Source: Ramlibacter alkalitolerans
Lineage (GTDB): Bacteria; Pseudomonadota; Gammaproteobacteria; Burkholderiales; Burkholderiaceae_C
Direction: 5' to 3'
NCBI RefSeq assembly: GCF_016722765.1
Contig: NZ_JAEQND010000012.1
Coordinates: forward strand, 124,001-188,000
Length of the DNA stretch: 64,000 nucleotides
In this document: positions 53,591 to 64,000 of the stretch, one piece after another
Numbering within the stretch: position 1 is the stretch's first letter
How the letters are laid out: each line of letters begins with the position of its first letter
The notes under the pieces: model-generated
What the model saw: only the letters and a program-made list of their open reading frames with translations
Told to the model about the DNA's origin: nothing
Databases searched by the model: none
Made by a program: the position numbers and the translations under genes

Positions 53591-53761
53591 GCGGGCGTCC
53601 TTCGCGTCTTCAGGGCGGCTGAGTCTAGCCACGGACGACAGTTTCGTGGGGCGAAGGCGCGTCGCAGCGCGGCCTCAGTGTCGGCGGGAAATGAGGTGAG
53701 CGACAGTCCCGGATAGCGTGCGTTCTTTCTTCTGATGAGGGCTGCTGTCCATAATCGGCGC

Positions 53762-55270
53762 ATGCCTGCGCCCCTGACCTGCCCCTTCACGCTCGAGGAA
53801 GCCACCATCGCCGGCGTGCACGCCGCGTACCGCAGCGGTGCGCTGAGCACGGTCGAACTGGTGCGGGCCTGCCTCGCGCGCATCGAGGCCTACGACCGCC
53901 ATGGCCCTGCCCTGCGCGCCCTGCTGGCCGTGAACCCGCGCGCGCTGGAAGAAGCGGCACGGCTCGACGCGGCCTGGCGCGCCGACCCGCGGCGCGCCGG
54001 GCCGCTGCACGGCATCCCGGTGATCCTGAAGGACAACTTCGACACCTGCGACCTGCCCACCACCGGCGGCAGCGTGGCCATGCGCGAGTCGCGGCCGCGC
54101 ACGGACGCCTTCACCGTGGAGCGCCTGCGCCAGGCGGGCGCCCTGATCCTGGCCAAGTCCAACCTGCAGGAGTTCGCGCGCGGCGGCATCTCGATCAGCA
54201 GCCTGGGCGGGCAGACGCTCAACCCGTACGACCTCACGCGCACGCCCGGCGGCTCCAGCGGCGGAACCGGCGCCGCGATCGCGGCCGGCTTCGCGCTGGT
54301 GGGCACCGGCAGCGACACCGGGCAGTCGATCCGCTCGCCGGCCTCGGCCTGCTGCCTGGTGGGCGTGCGGCCCACGCGCGGGCTGGTGAGCCGCGCCGGC
54401 GTGATGCCCAACAGCCTGACGCAGGATGAAGCCGGCCCCATCGCCCGCACGGCGGAAGATGCCGCGCGCCTGCTCGACGTGATGGCGGGCTTCGATCCCC
54501 GCGATCCCGTGACCGCGCTGGGGGTCGGCCGCGCCCCCGGCAACTACGCCTCGGCCTTGCGGGCCGACGCGCTGCACGGCGCGCGCATCGGCCTGCTGGA
54601 GAACCTGTGCGGCAACGAGGAGCGGCACGCGCCGGTCAACGCCGTCATGGAGCAGGTCGTGCGTGTCATGGAGGGCCAGGGCGCGACGCTCGTGCGCCTG
54701 CGCATCGACGGGCTCGAGGAGCTCGCCAGCCGCGTCAGCACCGATCGCTGGGAGGCGCGCGCGGCCTTCGATGCCTACTTCGCCGGGCTCGGACCGGATC
54801 AACCGGTCACCAGTTTCCGCCAGCTCGTGGCGACGCAGACGGCCGTGCCGGAGATCCAGCGGGCGATGGAAGCCGAACTCGCGATCGAGGACGGCCTGGC
54901 CGACCCGGAATACCTGCAGCGCCTGGCCAACCGCGACCGGCTGCGCGTGCTGCTGGCCTCGCGCATGGCGCAGCTGCGCCTGGACGCCCTCCTCTATCCC
55001 CTGCAGCGCATCCTGGTGGTGCCCACCGGCTGCACGGAGCAGGCCGAGCGCAATGGCGTGCTCTCGCACGGCACCGGCTTTCCCGCGGTCACTTTCCCGG
55101 GCGGCTTCTCGCAGCCGACGGCGAGCGCGCCGCTGGGCGTGCCGGTCGGCGCGGAACTGCTGGGGCCCGACTTCAGCGAGGCGCGGCTGCTGTCCTATGC
55201 CCACGCCTTCGAGCAGGCGGCGCGCATGCGCAAGGCCCCGCGCAGCACGCCGCCGCTGTCAGGCTCCTAG
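53762..55270 (+). CDS. Amidase-signature family hydrolase
   Basis: A 502-residue protein with the complete Ser-cisSer-Lys triad: Lys in ILKDNFD, the [16 protein letters not shown] signature, and the nucleophile Ser in [13 protein letters not shown]. The family hydrolyses amides (GatA, 6-aminohexanoate-cyclic amide and related enzymes). The ATG at 53762 is preferred over an upstream in-frame start. Divergent from the nitrite reductase; its 3' end overlaps the aldehyde dehydrogenase gene by 4 bp. Substrate unknown. Confidence 0.9.
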   Translation: MPAPLTCPFTLEEATIAGVHAAYRSGALSTVELVRACLARIEAYDRHGPALRALLAVNPRALEEAARLDAAWRADPRRAGPLHGIPVILKDNFDTCDLPTTGGSVAMRESRPRTDAFTVERLRQAGALILAKSNLQEFARGGISISSLGGQTLNPYDLTRTPGGSSGGTGAAIAAGFALVGTGSDTGQSIRSPASACCLVGVRPTRGLVSRAGVMPNSLTQDEAGPIARTAEDAARLLDVMAGFDPRDPVTALGVGRAPGNYASALRADALHGARIGLLENLCGNEERHAPVNAVMEQVVRVMEGQGATLVRLRIDGLEELASRVSTDRWEARAAFDAYFAGLGPDQPVTSFRQLVATQTAVPEIQRAMEAELAIEDGLADPEYLQRLANRDRLRVLLASRMAQLRLDALLYPLQRILVVPTGCTEQAERNGVLSHGTGFPAVTFPGGFSQPTASAPLGVPVGAELLGPDFSEARLLSYAHAFEQAARMRKAPRSTPPLSGS

Positions 55271-56787
55271 AAGAAGCCCAGCGCCTTCGGGCTGTAGCTC
55301 ACCAGCAGGTTCTTGGTCTGCTGGTAGTGATCGAGCATGACCTTGTGGGTTTCGCGCCCGATGCCCGACTCCTTGTAGCCGCCGAACGCCGCGTGCGCCG
55401 GGTAGGCGTGGTAGCAATTGGTCCACACGCGGCCGGCCTGGATGGCGCGGCCCATGCGGTAGGCGCGGCTGCCGTCGCGCGTCCAGACGCCGGCGCCCAG
55501 GCCGTAGTGCGTGTCGTTGGCGATCTGCAGCGCTTCCGCCTCGTCCTTGAAGGTGGTCACGGCCAGCACCGGGCCGAAGATCTCCTCCTGGAAGATTCGC
55601 ATCTTGTTGTGGCCCTTGAACATGGTCGGCTGGATGTAGTAGCCCTCGACCAGCTCGCCCGGCAGCTTGGCGCGGTCGCCGCCGACCAGCACCTGCGCGC
55701 CCTCTTCGCGGCCCAGCTTCAGGTAGGACTGGATCTTGTCCATCTGCTGCAGCGAAGCCTGCGCGCCCATCATCGTCTCGGTGTCGAGCGGGCTGCCCTG
55801 CTTGATCGCCTTGACGCGCTGGATCGCGCGTTCCATGAAGCGGTCGTACATGGAAGCCTGGATCAGCGCGCGCGACGGGCAGGTGCAGACCTCGCCTTGG
55901 TTGAAGGCGAACAGCACCAGGCCCTCGATCGCCTTGTCCAGGAATTCGTCGTCGGCGGCGGCGACATCGTCGAAGAAGACGTTGGGCGACTTGCCGCCCA
56001 GTTCCAGCGTGGCCGGGATCAGGTTGGTGGCCGCAGCCTGGGCGATCGCGCGGCCGGTGGCGGTGGAGCCGGTGAAGGCGAGCTTCGCGATGCGCTTGCT
56101 GGTGGCCAGCGGCGTGCCCGCTTCCTTGCCGAAGCCGTTGACGACGTTGACCACGCCGGCCGGCAGCAGGTCGGCGATCAGCTCCATCAGCACCAGGATC
56201 GACACCGGGGTGGATTCGGCGGGCTTGAGCACCACGCAGTTGCCGGCGGCGATGGCGGGCGCGAGCTTCCACGCGGCCATCAGGATCGGGAAGTTCCAGG
56301 GAATGATCTGGCCGACCACGCCCAGCGGCTCCTGGAAGTGGTAGGCGATCGTGTCCGGATCGATCTCGCTCAGCGCGCCTTCCTGCGAGCGCAGGCAGCC
56401 GGCGAAGTAGCGGAAATGGTCGGCCGCCAGCGGGATGTCGGCGGCGAGCGTCTCGCGGATCGCCTTGCCGTTGTCCACCGTCTCGGCGTATGCGAGCTTC
56501 TCCAGGTTGGCGTCGATGCGGTCGGCGATCTTCAGCAGCACGCTGGCGCGCACGGCGGCCGGCGTGCGGCCCCAGGCCGGCGCGGCGGCATGGGCGGCAT
56601 CGAGGGCGCGCTCGACGTCCTCGGCGGTCGAACGCGCAGCCTGCGTGTACGGCTGGCCGTTGATGGGCGTCAGCACGTCGAAGTACTGGCCGCGCACGGG
56701 GGCCACGAACCTGCCGCCGATGAAGTTGTCGTAGCGGGTCTTGAAAGCGACGGGGGCGCCGGCGGCACCAGGCTTGGCAAAGATCAC
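55267..56787 (-). CDS. NAD-dependent aldehyde dehydrogenase (AcoD/ExaC type)
   Basis: A 506-residue enzyme with catalytic Cys in [11 protein letters not shown], Glu in LELGGKSP and FTGSTATGR cofactor stretch. The EVCTCPSR form is that of acetaldehyde dehydrogenase II (AcoD, ExaC). Start is GTG at 56787 with GGAGAC upstream; a longer frame is rejected. A sigma-54 promoter lies 58 bp upstream and an AcoR-type activator is divergent, so induction by an alcohol, acetoin or aldehyde is expected. Confidence 0.93.
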   Translation of the reverse strand: MIFAKPGAAGAPVAFKTRYDNFIGGRFVAPVRGQYFDVLTPINGQPYTQAARSTAEDVERALDAAHAAAPAWGRTPAAVRASVLLKIADRIDANLEKLAYAETVDNGKAIRETLAADIPLAADHFRYFAGCLRSQEGALSEIDPDTIAYHFQEPLGVVGQIIPWNFPILMAAWKLAPAIAAGNCVVLKPAESTPVSILVLMELIADLLPAGVVNVVNGFGKEAGTPLATSKRIAKLAFTGSTATGRAIAQAAATNLIPATLELGGKSPNVFFDDVAAADDEFLDKAIEGLVLFAFNQGEVCTCPSRALIQASMYDRFMERAIQRVKAIKQGSPLDTETMMGAQASLQQMDKIQSYLKLGREEGAQVLVGGDRAKLPGELVEGYYIQPTMFKGHNKMRIFQEEIFGPVLAVTTFKDEAEALQIANDTHYGLGAGVWTRDGSRAYRMGRAIQAGRVWTNCYHAYPAHAAFGGYKESGIGRETHKVMLDHYQQTKNLLVSYSPKALGFF

Positions 56788-56845
56788 GTCTTGTCTCCGG
56801 ATGGTGGATGGAAGGAAGCGCAGCGGGCGCCTCCGTCCCTTCGAT

Positions 56846-56861
56846 TGCACGGCGCGTGCCA
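56846..56861 (-). promoter_or_regulatory. Sigma-54 (-24/-12) promoter of the aldehyde dehydrogenase gene
   Basis: The minus strand reads TGGCACG-CGCC-GTGCA, with GG and GC at the exact required spacing and one mismatch to TGGCACG-N4-TTGCA. It lies 58 bp upstream of the GTG start. A TGT-N9-ACA pair at 56960-56974, about 100 bp further up, may be the activator site. Confidence 0.75.
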
Positions 56862-57040
56862 CCGCACGGTTTCGGCGCCGGATGGCTGCAAGCGTGCAGA
56901 AAGGCAGCCGCCATACGGTGCGTGTCGTGCCAGGCCGGCGCAGTTGCGCCAGCGGGGTGTGTCAGAACGGAACAGGCGCTTGCGATTTGGCGCGAAACCG
57001 CACGCGCCGCCGCCGCACAATGCGCGACAGGAGACCCAGC

Positions 57041-58999
<1,959 letters not shown>

Positions 59000-59072
59000 G
59001 GAAAAGGAGGCCCCCCGTAAAGCCCGAGCCGGCGACCTTCTGGGAGCGAGGATGCGGGCTGGCGCCCCATCC

Positions 59073-59086
59073 TTGCTCCAGATCAA
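59073..59086 (+). promoter_or_regulatory. FNR-like box TTGCT-CCAG-ATCAA
   Basis: One exact FNR half-site (ATCAA) with TTGCT opposite. It lies 56 bp upstream of the DksA-like gene, in a 143-bp gap. Confidence 0.4.
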
Positions 59087-59142
59087 GACGCCGGACGGCC
59101 CGCTGTCCAGAATCGCCTGAGGTTCCGTCCTGCAGTTTCGCC

Positions 59143-59523
59143 ATGCCCGTTCTCGTCGCCTCGCCCGTCACGCAGCAGCTCGCCGCGAAGCTGCGCCTGC
59201 GCGCCGCCGAACTGAGCGCCCTGCTGCAGCAGCATGCCGGCGCGGCCGTGCTCGCCACGGACAATCCGCCCGACGTGCTGGACTTCAAGGACGTCGCGGC
59301 CGGGGACCGGCAGGCCATCATCGACGAGGCCGCGCTGGCCAGCGCCACCGCGGAGCTGCAGCGGATCGTCGCGGCCCTGCGGCGCCTGGGCGACGGAAGC
59401 TACGGCGAATGCCAGGACTGCGGCGAGCCGATCGACGAGCGCCGCCTGTTCGCGCTGCCGGCCACGCCGTTCTGCACCGCGTGCCAGGCGATCCACGAGC
59501 GGCCGGCCATGCCGCGCCGCTGA
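59143..59523 (+). CDS. DksA/TraR-family zinc-finger protein
   Basis: A 126-residue protein. The C-terminal zinc finger has CQDCG and FCTAC; the N-terminal half is helical, shorter than in DksA, and the coiled-coil tip lacks a clear DxxDxA acidic pair, reading DFKDVAAGD instead. Such proteins bind RNA polymerase in the secondary channel. An FNR-like box is upstream and the gene converges on phaC with 12 bp between. Confidence 0.85.
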   Translation: MPVLVASPVTQQLAAKLRLRAAELSALLQQHAGAAVLATDNPPDVLDFKDVAAGDRQAIIDEAALASATAELQRIVAALRRLGDGSYGECQDCGEPIDERRLFALPATPFCTACQAIHERPAMPRR

Positions 59524-59535
59524 GCGCTTCCCACC

Positions 59536-61293
59536 CTACTGCTGGAACACATGGGTGCCGGGCGCCGGCACCACCTTGCCGTCGAAGCGCACGTCGGGCA
59601 CCTTGCGCGCCGGCACATAGGCGCTGCCATGGTGGTGCAGCCAGGTGTTCCAGCAGGCCCACCAGGAGCCGCGCTCCGGCTGCGCCGCGGCCAGCCAGGC
59701 CTGCGGGTCGGCCGGTGGCTGTTCGTCGAGCGGGTGGTCGGCCCAGCGATAGCTCGCCTTCGCGTTGGCGGCGGGGCCGCTCACGGGGTTCACGACGCCC
59801 ACGTTGTGGCCGCCGGCCGTCAGCACGAAGCGCGCCGGCGCATGGGCCAGGCGCAGCACCTTGAACACCGACGGCCAGGGCGAGACGTGGTCCCGCTCGG
59901 TGCCCAGCACGAACAGCGGCACCCGGATCGAGCGCAGGCAGATCGGCAGGCCGCGGAAGCGGTACTCGCCGTCGGCCAGCTGGTTGTCCATGTACAGGCG
60001 CCGCAGGTACTCGCCATGCATGCGCGCGGGCAGCCGGGTGGCGTCGGCGTTCCAGGCCCGCAGCGCGTTCATGGGCGTCTCCGCGCCCATGAGGTATTCG
60101 TGCAGCAGCTTGGACCACACCAGGTCCTTCGAGTTGATCAACTGGAAGGCGCCCGCCATGCGGCGGCCATCGAGCACGCCCGACTCGGCCATCAGGTCCT
60201 CGAGGAAGGCGACCTGGCTTTCGTCCATGAACAGGCCCAGTTCGCCGGGCTCCTGGAAGTCGACCTGGCCGGCGATCAGGGTGACCGTCTTCAGCGGATG
60301 CTCCTTGCGAGCGCCGAACACGGCGGCGCCCATGGCGAGCAGCGTGCCGCCCAGGCAGTAGCCGGCGGCGTGGATGGCCGTGTCGGGGCACAGGCGCTGC
60401 ACCGCCGCGACGGTGTCGAGCACGCCGGCATCGAGGTAGTCGTCCAGCCCGATGTCGCGGTCGGCCGCATCCGGGTTGCGCCAGGACACGATGAACACCG
60501 TATGGCCCTGGTCCACCAGGTACTTGACCAGCGAATCGTCCGGCGTGAGGTCGAGGATGTAGTACTTCATGATCCACGAGGGCACGATCAGCACCGGCTC
60601 CTTGCGGACCTTGGCCGTGGTCGGTGCGTACTGGATCAGTTCGACCAGCGCGTTGCGATGCACCACCTTGCCCGGCGTGAGCGCGACGGCCTCGCCGGGA
60701 CGGAAGGCCTCGACGCCGCGCGGCGGGCCCCCGGCGGCGACGGCGAGCGCATCGCGCCACCAGTTGCCGCAGCCGTGCAGGAAGTTCACGCCGCCCTGGC
60801 GCGCGGTTTCCCGCAGCACCTGCGGATTGAGCACCGGCGAGTTCGAGGGCGACAGCATGTCCAGCCACTGGCGCACCGTGAAGGCGGTGACGTCTTCGTG
60901 GTGCTGCGACACGCCGCGCACGTCGGTCGTCGCCTCGCCCCACCATTGCTGCGTGAGCAGGAAGGCCTGCGCCAGCGCGTTGAACGGCGGCAACTGCCAC
61001 TCCGCATGGCTGAAGCGCCGGTCGTCGGGCGGCGCCTCGATGCAATGCGGCGTGTCCGGCTGCCAGCTGCTGCGCGCGACGTAGTTCCACCACCCCAGGC
61101 CCTTCAACCAGGCACTGGTGGCCAGCGCCGACTGCTTGGACGGCAGCACCGCCAGGTGCGTGAGCCAGTCCACGTGCGCCAGCGCCACCGAGGCGGGCGA
61201 GATGCCGTTCGCCATGCGCACCAGGGCGCTCTTCAGGGGCAGGTCCAGCGGATCGGGACGCGGGGCGGGCCTGCCGTTCGGGGATGCCGTCAT
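59536..61293 (-). CDS. phaC: Poly(3-hydroxyalkanoate) synthase
   Basis: A 585-residue class I-type PHA synthase. The lipase-like box GYCLGG carries the catalytic Cys, FIVSWRNPD is the usual strand before it, and the later Asp ([10 protein letters not shown]) and His ([12 protein letters not shown]) complete the triad. It polymerises 3-hydroxyacyl-CoA. The ATG at 61293 was chosen; an in-frame TTG at 61341 would lie inside an FNR-like box. No phaA or phaB is next to it, so it may be a second, condition-specific synthase. Confidence 0.9.
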   Translation of the reverse strand: MTASPNGRPAPRPDPLDLPLKSALVRMANGISPASVALAHVDWLTHLAVLPSKQSALATSAWLKGLGWWNYVARSSWQPDTPHCIEAPPDDRRFSHAEWQLPPFNALAQAFLLTQQWWGEATTDVRGVSQHHEDVTAFTVRQWLDMLSPSNSPVLNPQVLRETARQGGVNFLHGCGNWWRDALAVAAGGPPRGVEAFRPGEAVALTPGKVVHRNALVELIQYAPTTAKVRKEPVLIVPSWIMKYYILDLTPDDSLVKYLVDQGHTVFIVSWRNPDAADRDIGLDDYLDAGVLDTVAAVQRLCPDTAIHAAGYCLGGTLLAMGAAVFGARKEHPLKTVTLIAGQVDFQEPGELGLFMDESQVAFLEDLMAESGVLDGRRMAGAFQLINSKDLVWSKLLHEYLMGAETPMNALRAWNADATRLPARMHGEYLRRLYMDNQLADGEYRFRGLPICLRSIRVPLFVLGTERDHVSPWPSVFKVLRLAHAPARFVLTAGGHNVGVVNPVSGPAANAKASYRWADHPLDEQPPADPQAWLAAAQPERGSWWACWNTWLHHHGSAYVPARKVPDVRFDGKVVPAPGTHVFQQ

Positions 61294-61327
61294 GGGTCGA
61301 TGGTCGATGTTGCCTGCCGCGCGATGC

Positions 61328-61341
61328 TTGCCGTGGGTCAA
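61328..61341 (-). promoter_or_regulatory. FNR-like box TTGAC-CCAC-GGCAA upstream of phaC
   Basis: Read on the minus strand, one half (TTGAC) is a good FNR/DNR half-site and the other (GGCAA) is weaker. It lies 35-48 bp upstream of the phaC ATG. Confidence 0.35.
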
Positions 61342-61395
61342 GAAGGCGTTGGCTTGCCAGGGCCGCCTGTTGCGCGGACGCGGCGGGCGCGGCCC

Positions 61396-61409
61396 TTGCG
61401 ACAGATCAA
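61396..61409 (+). promoter_or_regulatory. FNR-like box TTGCG-ACAG-ATCAA upstream of the ABC transporter
   Basis: An exact ATCAA half-site with TTGCG opposite, 33 bp upstream of the ATG at 61443, in the 149-bp gap shared with phaC. Confidence 0.4.
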
Positions 61410-61442
61410 GGCATCCCCCTCCCCGCTGCCTACATTGGCTCC

Positions 61443-62147
<705 letters not shown>

Positions 62148-62151
62148 TGCG

Positions 62152-64000
62152 ATGAAGGCCCTCGATCGCAAGGTGCTGCGCGACCTGCGGCTGCTCTGGA
62201 GCCAGGCGCTGACCATCGCGCTGGTCGTGGCGAGCGGCATCGGCGGCTTCATCGCGAGCCTCTCCGCGGTCGATTCGCTCGCCGCTGCGCGCGACGGCTT
62301 CTATGCATCCGGCCATTTCGCCGACGCGTTCGCGGTCGTGAAGCGCGCGCCCGACGCCCTGGCGCAGCGCATCGCCGAGGTTCCGGGCGTGATCGAGGTG
62401 CAGACGACCGTCGAGGCCGCGGCGCGCGTGAGCGTTCCCGGCACCGTCGATCCCGTCATCGGGCAGTTGATCGGACTCGATCCGCGCCGGCCCTTGCGCC
62501 TGAACCAGCTGCGCCTGCGAAGCGGCCGCTGGCCCGAGGTCGGCCAGCGCGGCGGCGCCGAGCTCGAGGCGGTGGTGACGGTCTCCTTCGCCGACGCGCA
62601 CCGCCTGCGCCCGGGTGACGCCGTGTCGGCACTCGTCAACGGCAAGCGCCGCACCCTCCGGATCACCGGCACCGCGCTGTCGCCGGAGTACATCTTCGGC
62701 GGCGCCATGGGCCTGCCGGACATGCGCGCGTTCGGCGTCTTCTGGGTCGACCACGACGAACTGGCGGCAGCCATGGACATGCGCGGCGCCTTCAACCACG
62801 TGGCGCTGAAACTCGCGCCCTCGGCCTCGGAACCCGCGGTGCTCGACGCCGTGACGCGGCGCCTGCGCGGCCTGGGCGGAACGCCGGCCCATGGCCGCGA
62901 CGAGCAGGGTTCGCACGCGATGCTGGACAACGAGATCCGCGGACAGCGCGTGATGGGCACCGTGCTGCCGGCGATCTTCCTGGCCGTGGCCGGCTTCCTG
63001 CTGCACGTGGTCACCGCCCGCCTGGTGGCGACGCAGCGCGAACAGGTCGCTGCGCTCAAGGCCCTTGGCTACCGCGACGGCGCGATCGCCCTTCACTACC
63101 TCAAGCTGGTCGCGCCCATGGTCCTGGGCGGCTATGCGCTGGGCCTGCTGCTCGGTCGCTGGATGGGCGGCCTGCTGACCGGCCTGTATGCCGGCCTGTT
63201 CCGCTTCCCCAGCTTCGAGCACCACGTGCCGGCCGCGCTCGCGCTGGCCGGCCTGGCGATCGTGGCGCTCACCGCGGTGCTGGGCACGTTCACGGCGATC
63301 GCTTCCACGGTGCGGCTCTCGCCCGCCGAGGCGATGCGGCCGCCGGCACCGGGGCGCTACCGCCGCGCATTGCTGGAGCGCGTGCCCGGGCTGCCGGTGG
63401 CGCCGGCCGTGCGCATGATCGTGCGCAATCTCGAGCGCCGTCCGCTGCGCGCGGCGCTCACGATCGGCGGTATCGCCGCATCGGTGGCCATCGTGATCAT
63501 GGGCAACTTCTTCCGCGACGCGATCGACAGGATCGTGGAGACGCAGTTCCAGCACGGCATGCGTGCCGATGTGATCGTCTGGATGACGGAGCCGGTCGAC
63601 GCGGCCGCGGCGCGCGAGCTGGCGCGCCTGCCCGGCGTGCTGCAGGTCGAAGCCGGGCGGCGCCTGCAGGTGCGCTTCCGCCACGGCCACCGCAGCGAGA
63701 AGGGCCTGGTGGACGGCCATCCGCCGCGCGCCCTGCTGCAGCGCGTCGTCGACGTGGACCGGCAGCCCGCCGAGGCGCCACCCGACGGCCTGCTGATGAC
63801 GGACCGCCTCGCCGACAAGCTGCAGCTCGCGGCCGGCGACACGGTGGACGTCGAGCTGCGCGAAGGCGCGCGCGAAGTCGTTCCCATGGTGCTGCGCGCC
63901 ACCGTGAGCGACATGATGGGTCTGAACGCCTTCGTCCAGCGGGATGCCCTCAACCGCATGCTGGGCGACGGCGACCTCGCCAATTTCTTCAGCCTGCGCG
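62152..64000 (+). CDS. FtsX-like ABC transporter permease, 3' end outside the window
   Basis: The visible 616 codons start MKALDRKVLRDLRLLWSQAL and stay open to the right edge, so the gene is incomplete. A first membrane helix and a periplasmic domain are followed by three helices (about residues 265-400) with the VATQREQVAALKALGY and LSPAEAMRP stretches of FtsX/MacB permeases; a second half then starts (IVRNLERRPLRAALTIGG), so it is a two-FtsX-unit protein. With the ATPase it may export lipids, peptides or toxic compounds. Confidence 0.9.
   Translation, partial: MKALDRKVLRDLRLLWSQALTIALVVASGIGGFIASLSAVDSLAAARDGFYASGHFADAFAVVKRAPDALAQRIAEVPGVIEVQTTVEAAARVSVPGTVDPVIGQLIGLDPRRPLRLNQLRLRSGRWPEVGQRGGAELEAVVTVSFADAHRLRPGDAVSALVNGKRRTLRITGTALSPEYIFGGAMGLPDMRAFGVFWVDHDELAAAMDMRGAFNHVALKLAPSASEPAVLDAVTRRLRGLGGTPAHGRDEQGSHAMLDNEIRGQRVMGTVLPAIFLAVAGFLLHVVTARLVATQREQVAALKALGYRDGAIALHYLKLVAPMVLGGYALGLLLGRWMGGLLTGLYAGLFRFPSFEHHVPAALALAGLAIVALTAVLGTFTAIASTVRLSPAEAMRPPAPGRYRRALLERVPGLPVAPAVRMIVRNLERRPLRAALTIGGIAASVAIVIMGNFFRDAIDRIVETQFQHGMRADVIVWMTEPVDAAAARELARLPGVLQVEAGRRLQVRFRHGHRSEKGLVDGHPPRALLQRVVDVDRQPAEAPPDGLLMTDRLADKLQLAAGDTVDVELREGAREVVPMVLRATVSDMMGLNAFVQRDALNRMLGDGDLANFFSLR

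Noticed and set aside
53591-53761. FNR/DNR box before the nitrite reductase
   Set aside because: I looked for TTG-N8-CAA-type palindromes in the gap and saw none, although one would be expected for a nirK gene.
61294-61341. phaC start at TTG 61341
   Set aside because: No ribosome site is seen, the codon lies inside an FNR-like box, and the ATG at 61293 gives a normal-length synthase.

Overview
This 64 kb window is GC-rich chromosomal DNA from a betaproteobacterium, most likely a Burkholderiales member near Comamonadaceae (Ramlibacter- or Variovorax-like). That placement is an inference from very high GC, GGAGA-type ribosome sites, ATGA/GTGA gene overlaps, the housekeeping run mltG-tmk-holB-pilZ-tatD, and a PHA synthase. 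I recognised no rRNA, tRNA, insertion sequence, prophage or CRISPR array.

Left part (1-31 kb): a FeeM-like N-acyl amino acid synthase lies just upstream of a CqsS-like membrane sensor kinase that runs off the left edge, with a perfect CRP-type palindrome in front. Then come fatty-acid genes (FadB/J-like enzyme, thiolase, acyl-CoA dehydrogenase), and a tightly overlapping envelope cluster (UDP-uronate epimerase, PAP2 phosphatase, flippase-like protein, GT2, ArnT-like GT39) that reads as a polyprenyl-phosphate-sugar pathway. After that are an SDR, a thioesterase and a zinc-less reductase, then an alkylation-damage trio (aidB, GST-like, ogt), tex, a PEGA protein with a Ser/Thr kinase, a patatin, an iron alcohol dehydrogenase, an esterase, and a thioesterase-GNAT fusion.

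Middle (29.8-41.6 kb): an O-antigen-ligase-like protein with TPRs, ygfZ, the conserved run mltG-tmk-holB-pilZ-tatD-ankyrin, two small exported proteins, an arsenic operon (arsR-arsI-acr3) and an RlmN/Cfr-family methyltransferase.

Right part (41.7-64 kb), the most unusual: a histidine kinase with two haem-c motifs in its periplasmic domain is paired with an NtrC-type regulator. Convergent to them is an operon encoding two response regulators (one membrane-anchored by a duplicated hydrophobic hairpin), a nine-haem cytochrome c, a b-type cytochrome and a monohaem cytochrome c. A -24/-12 sigma-54 promoter precedes this operon, so the haem kinase/NtrC pair is its likely controller. Divergent from it is a rubrerythrin/acyl-CoA-ligase fusion preceded by two FNR/DNR-type palindromes. 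Further on are a copper nitrite reductase fused to cytochrome c (with a Tyr where the catalytic His is expected), an amidase, an aldehyde dehydrogenase with its own sigma-54 promoter and AcoR-type activator, a DksA-like protein, a PHA synthase and a MacB/FtsX-type ABC transporter. Six TTG-N7-RTCAA-type boxes precede genes of this right part, suggesting an oxygen- or NO-responsive island.

At the DNA level there are four copies of a roughly 90-136 bp intergenic inverted repeat built from GCAAAAG/GCAAAGG units, each 11-24 nt after a stop codon, and one cluster of REP-like palindromes.
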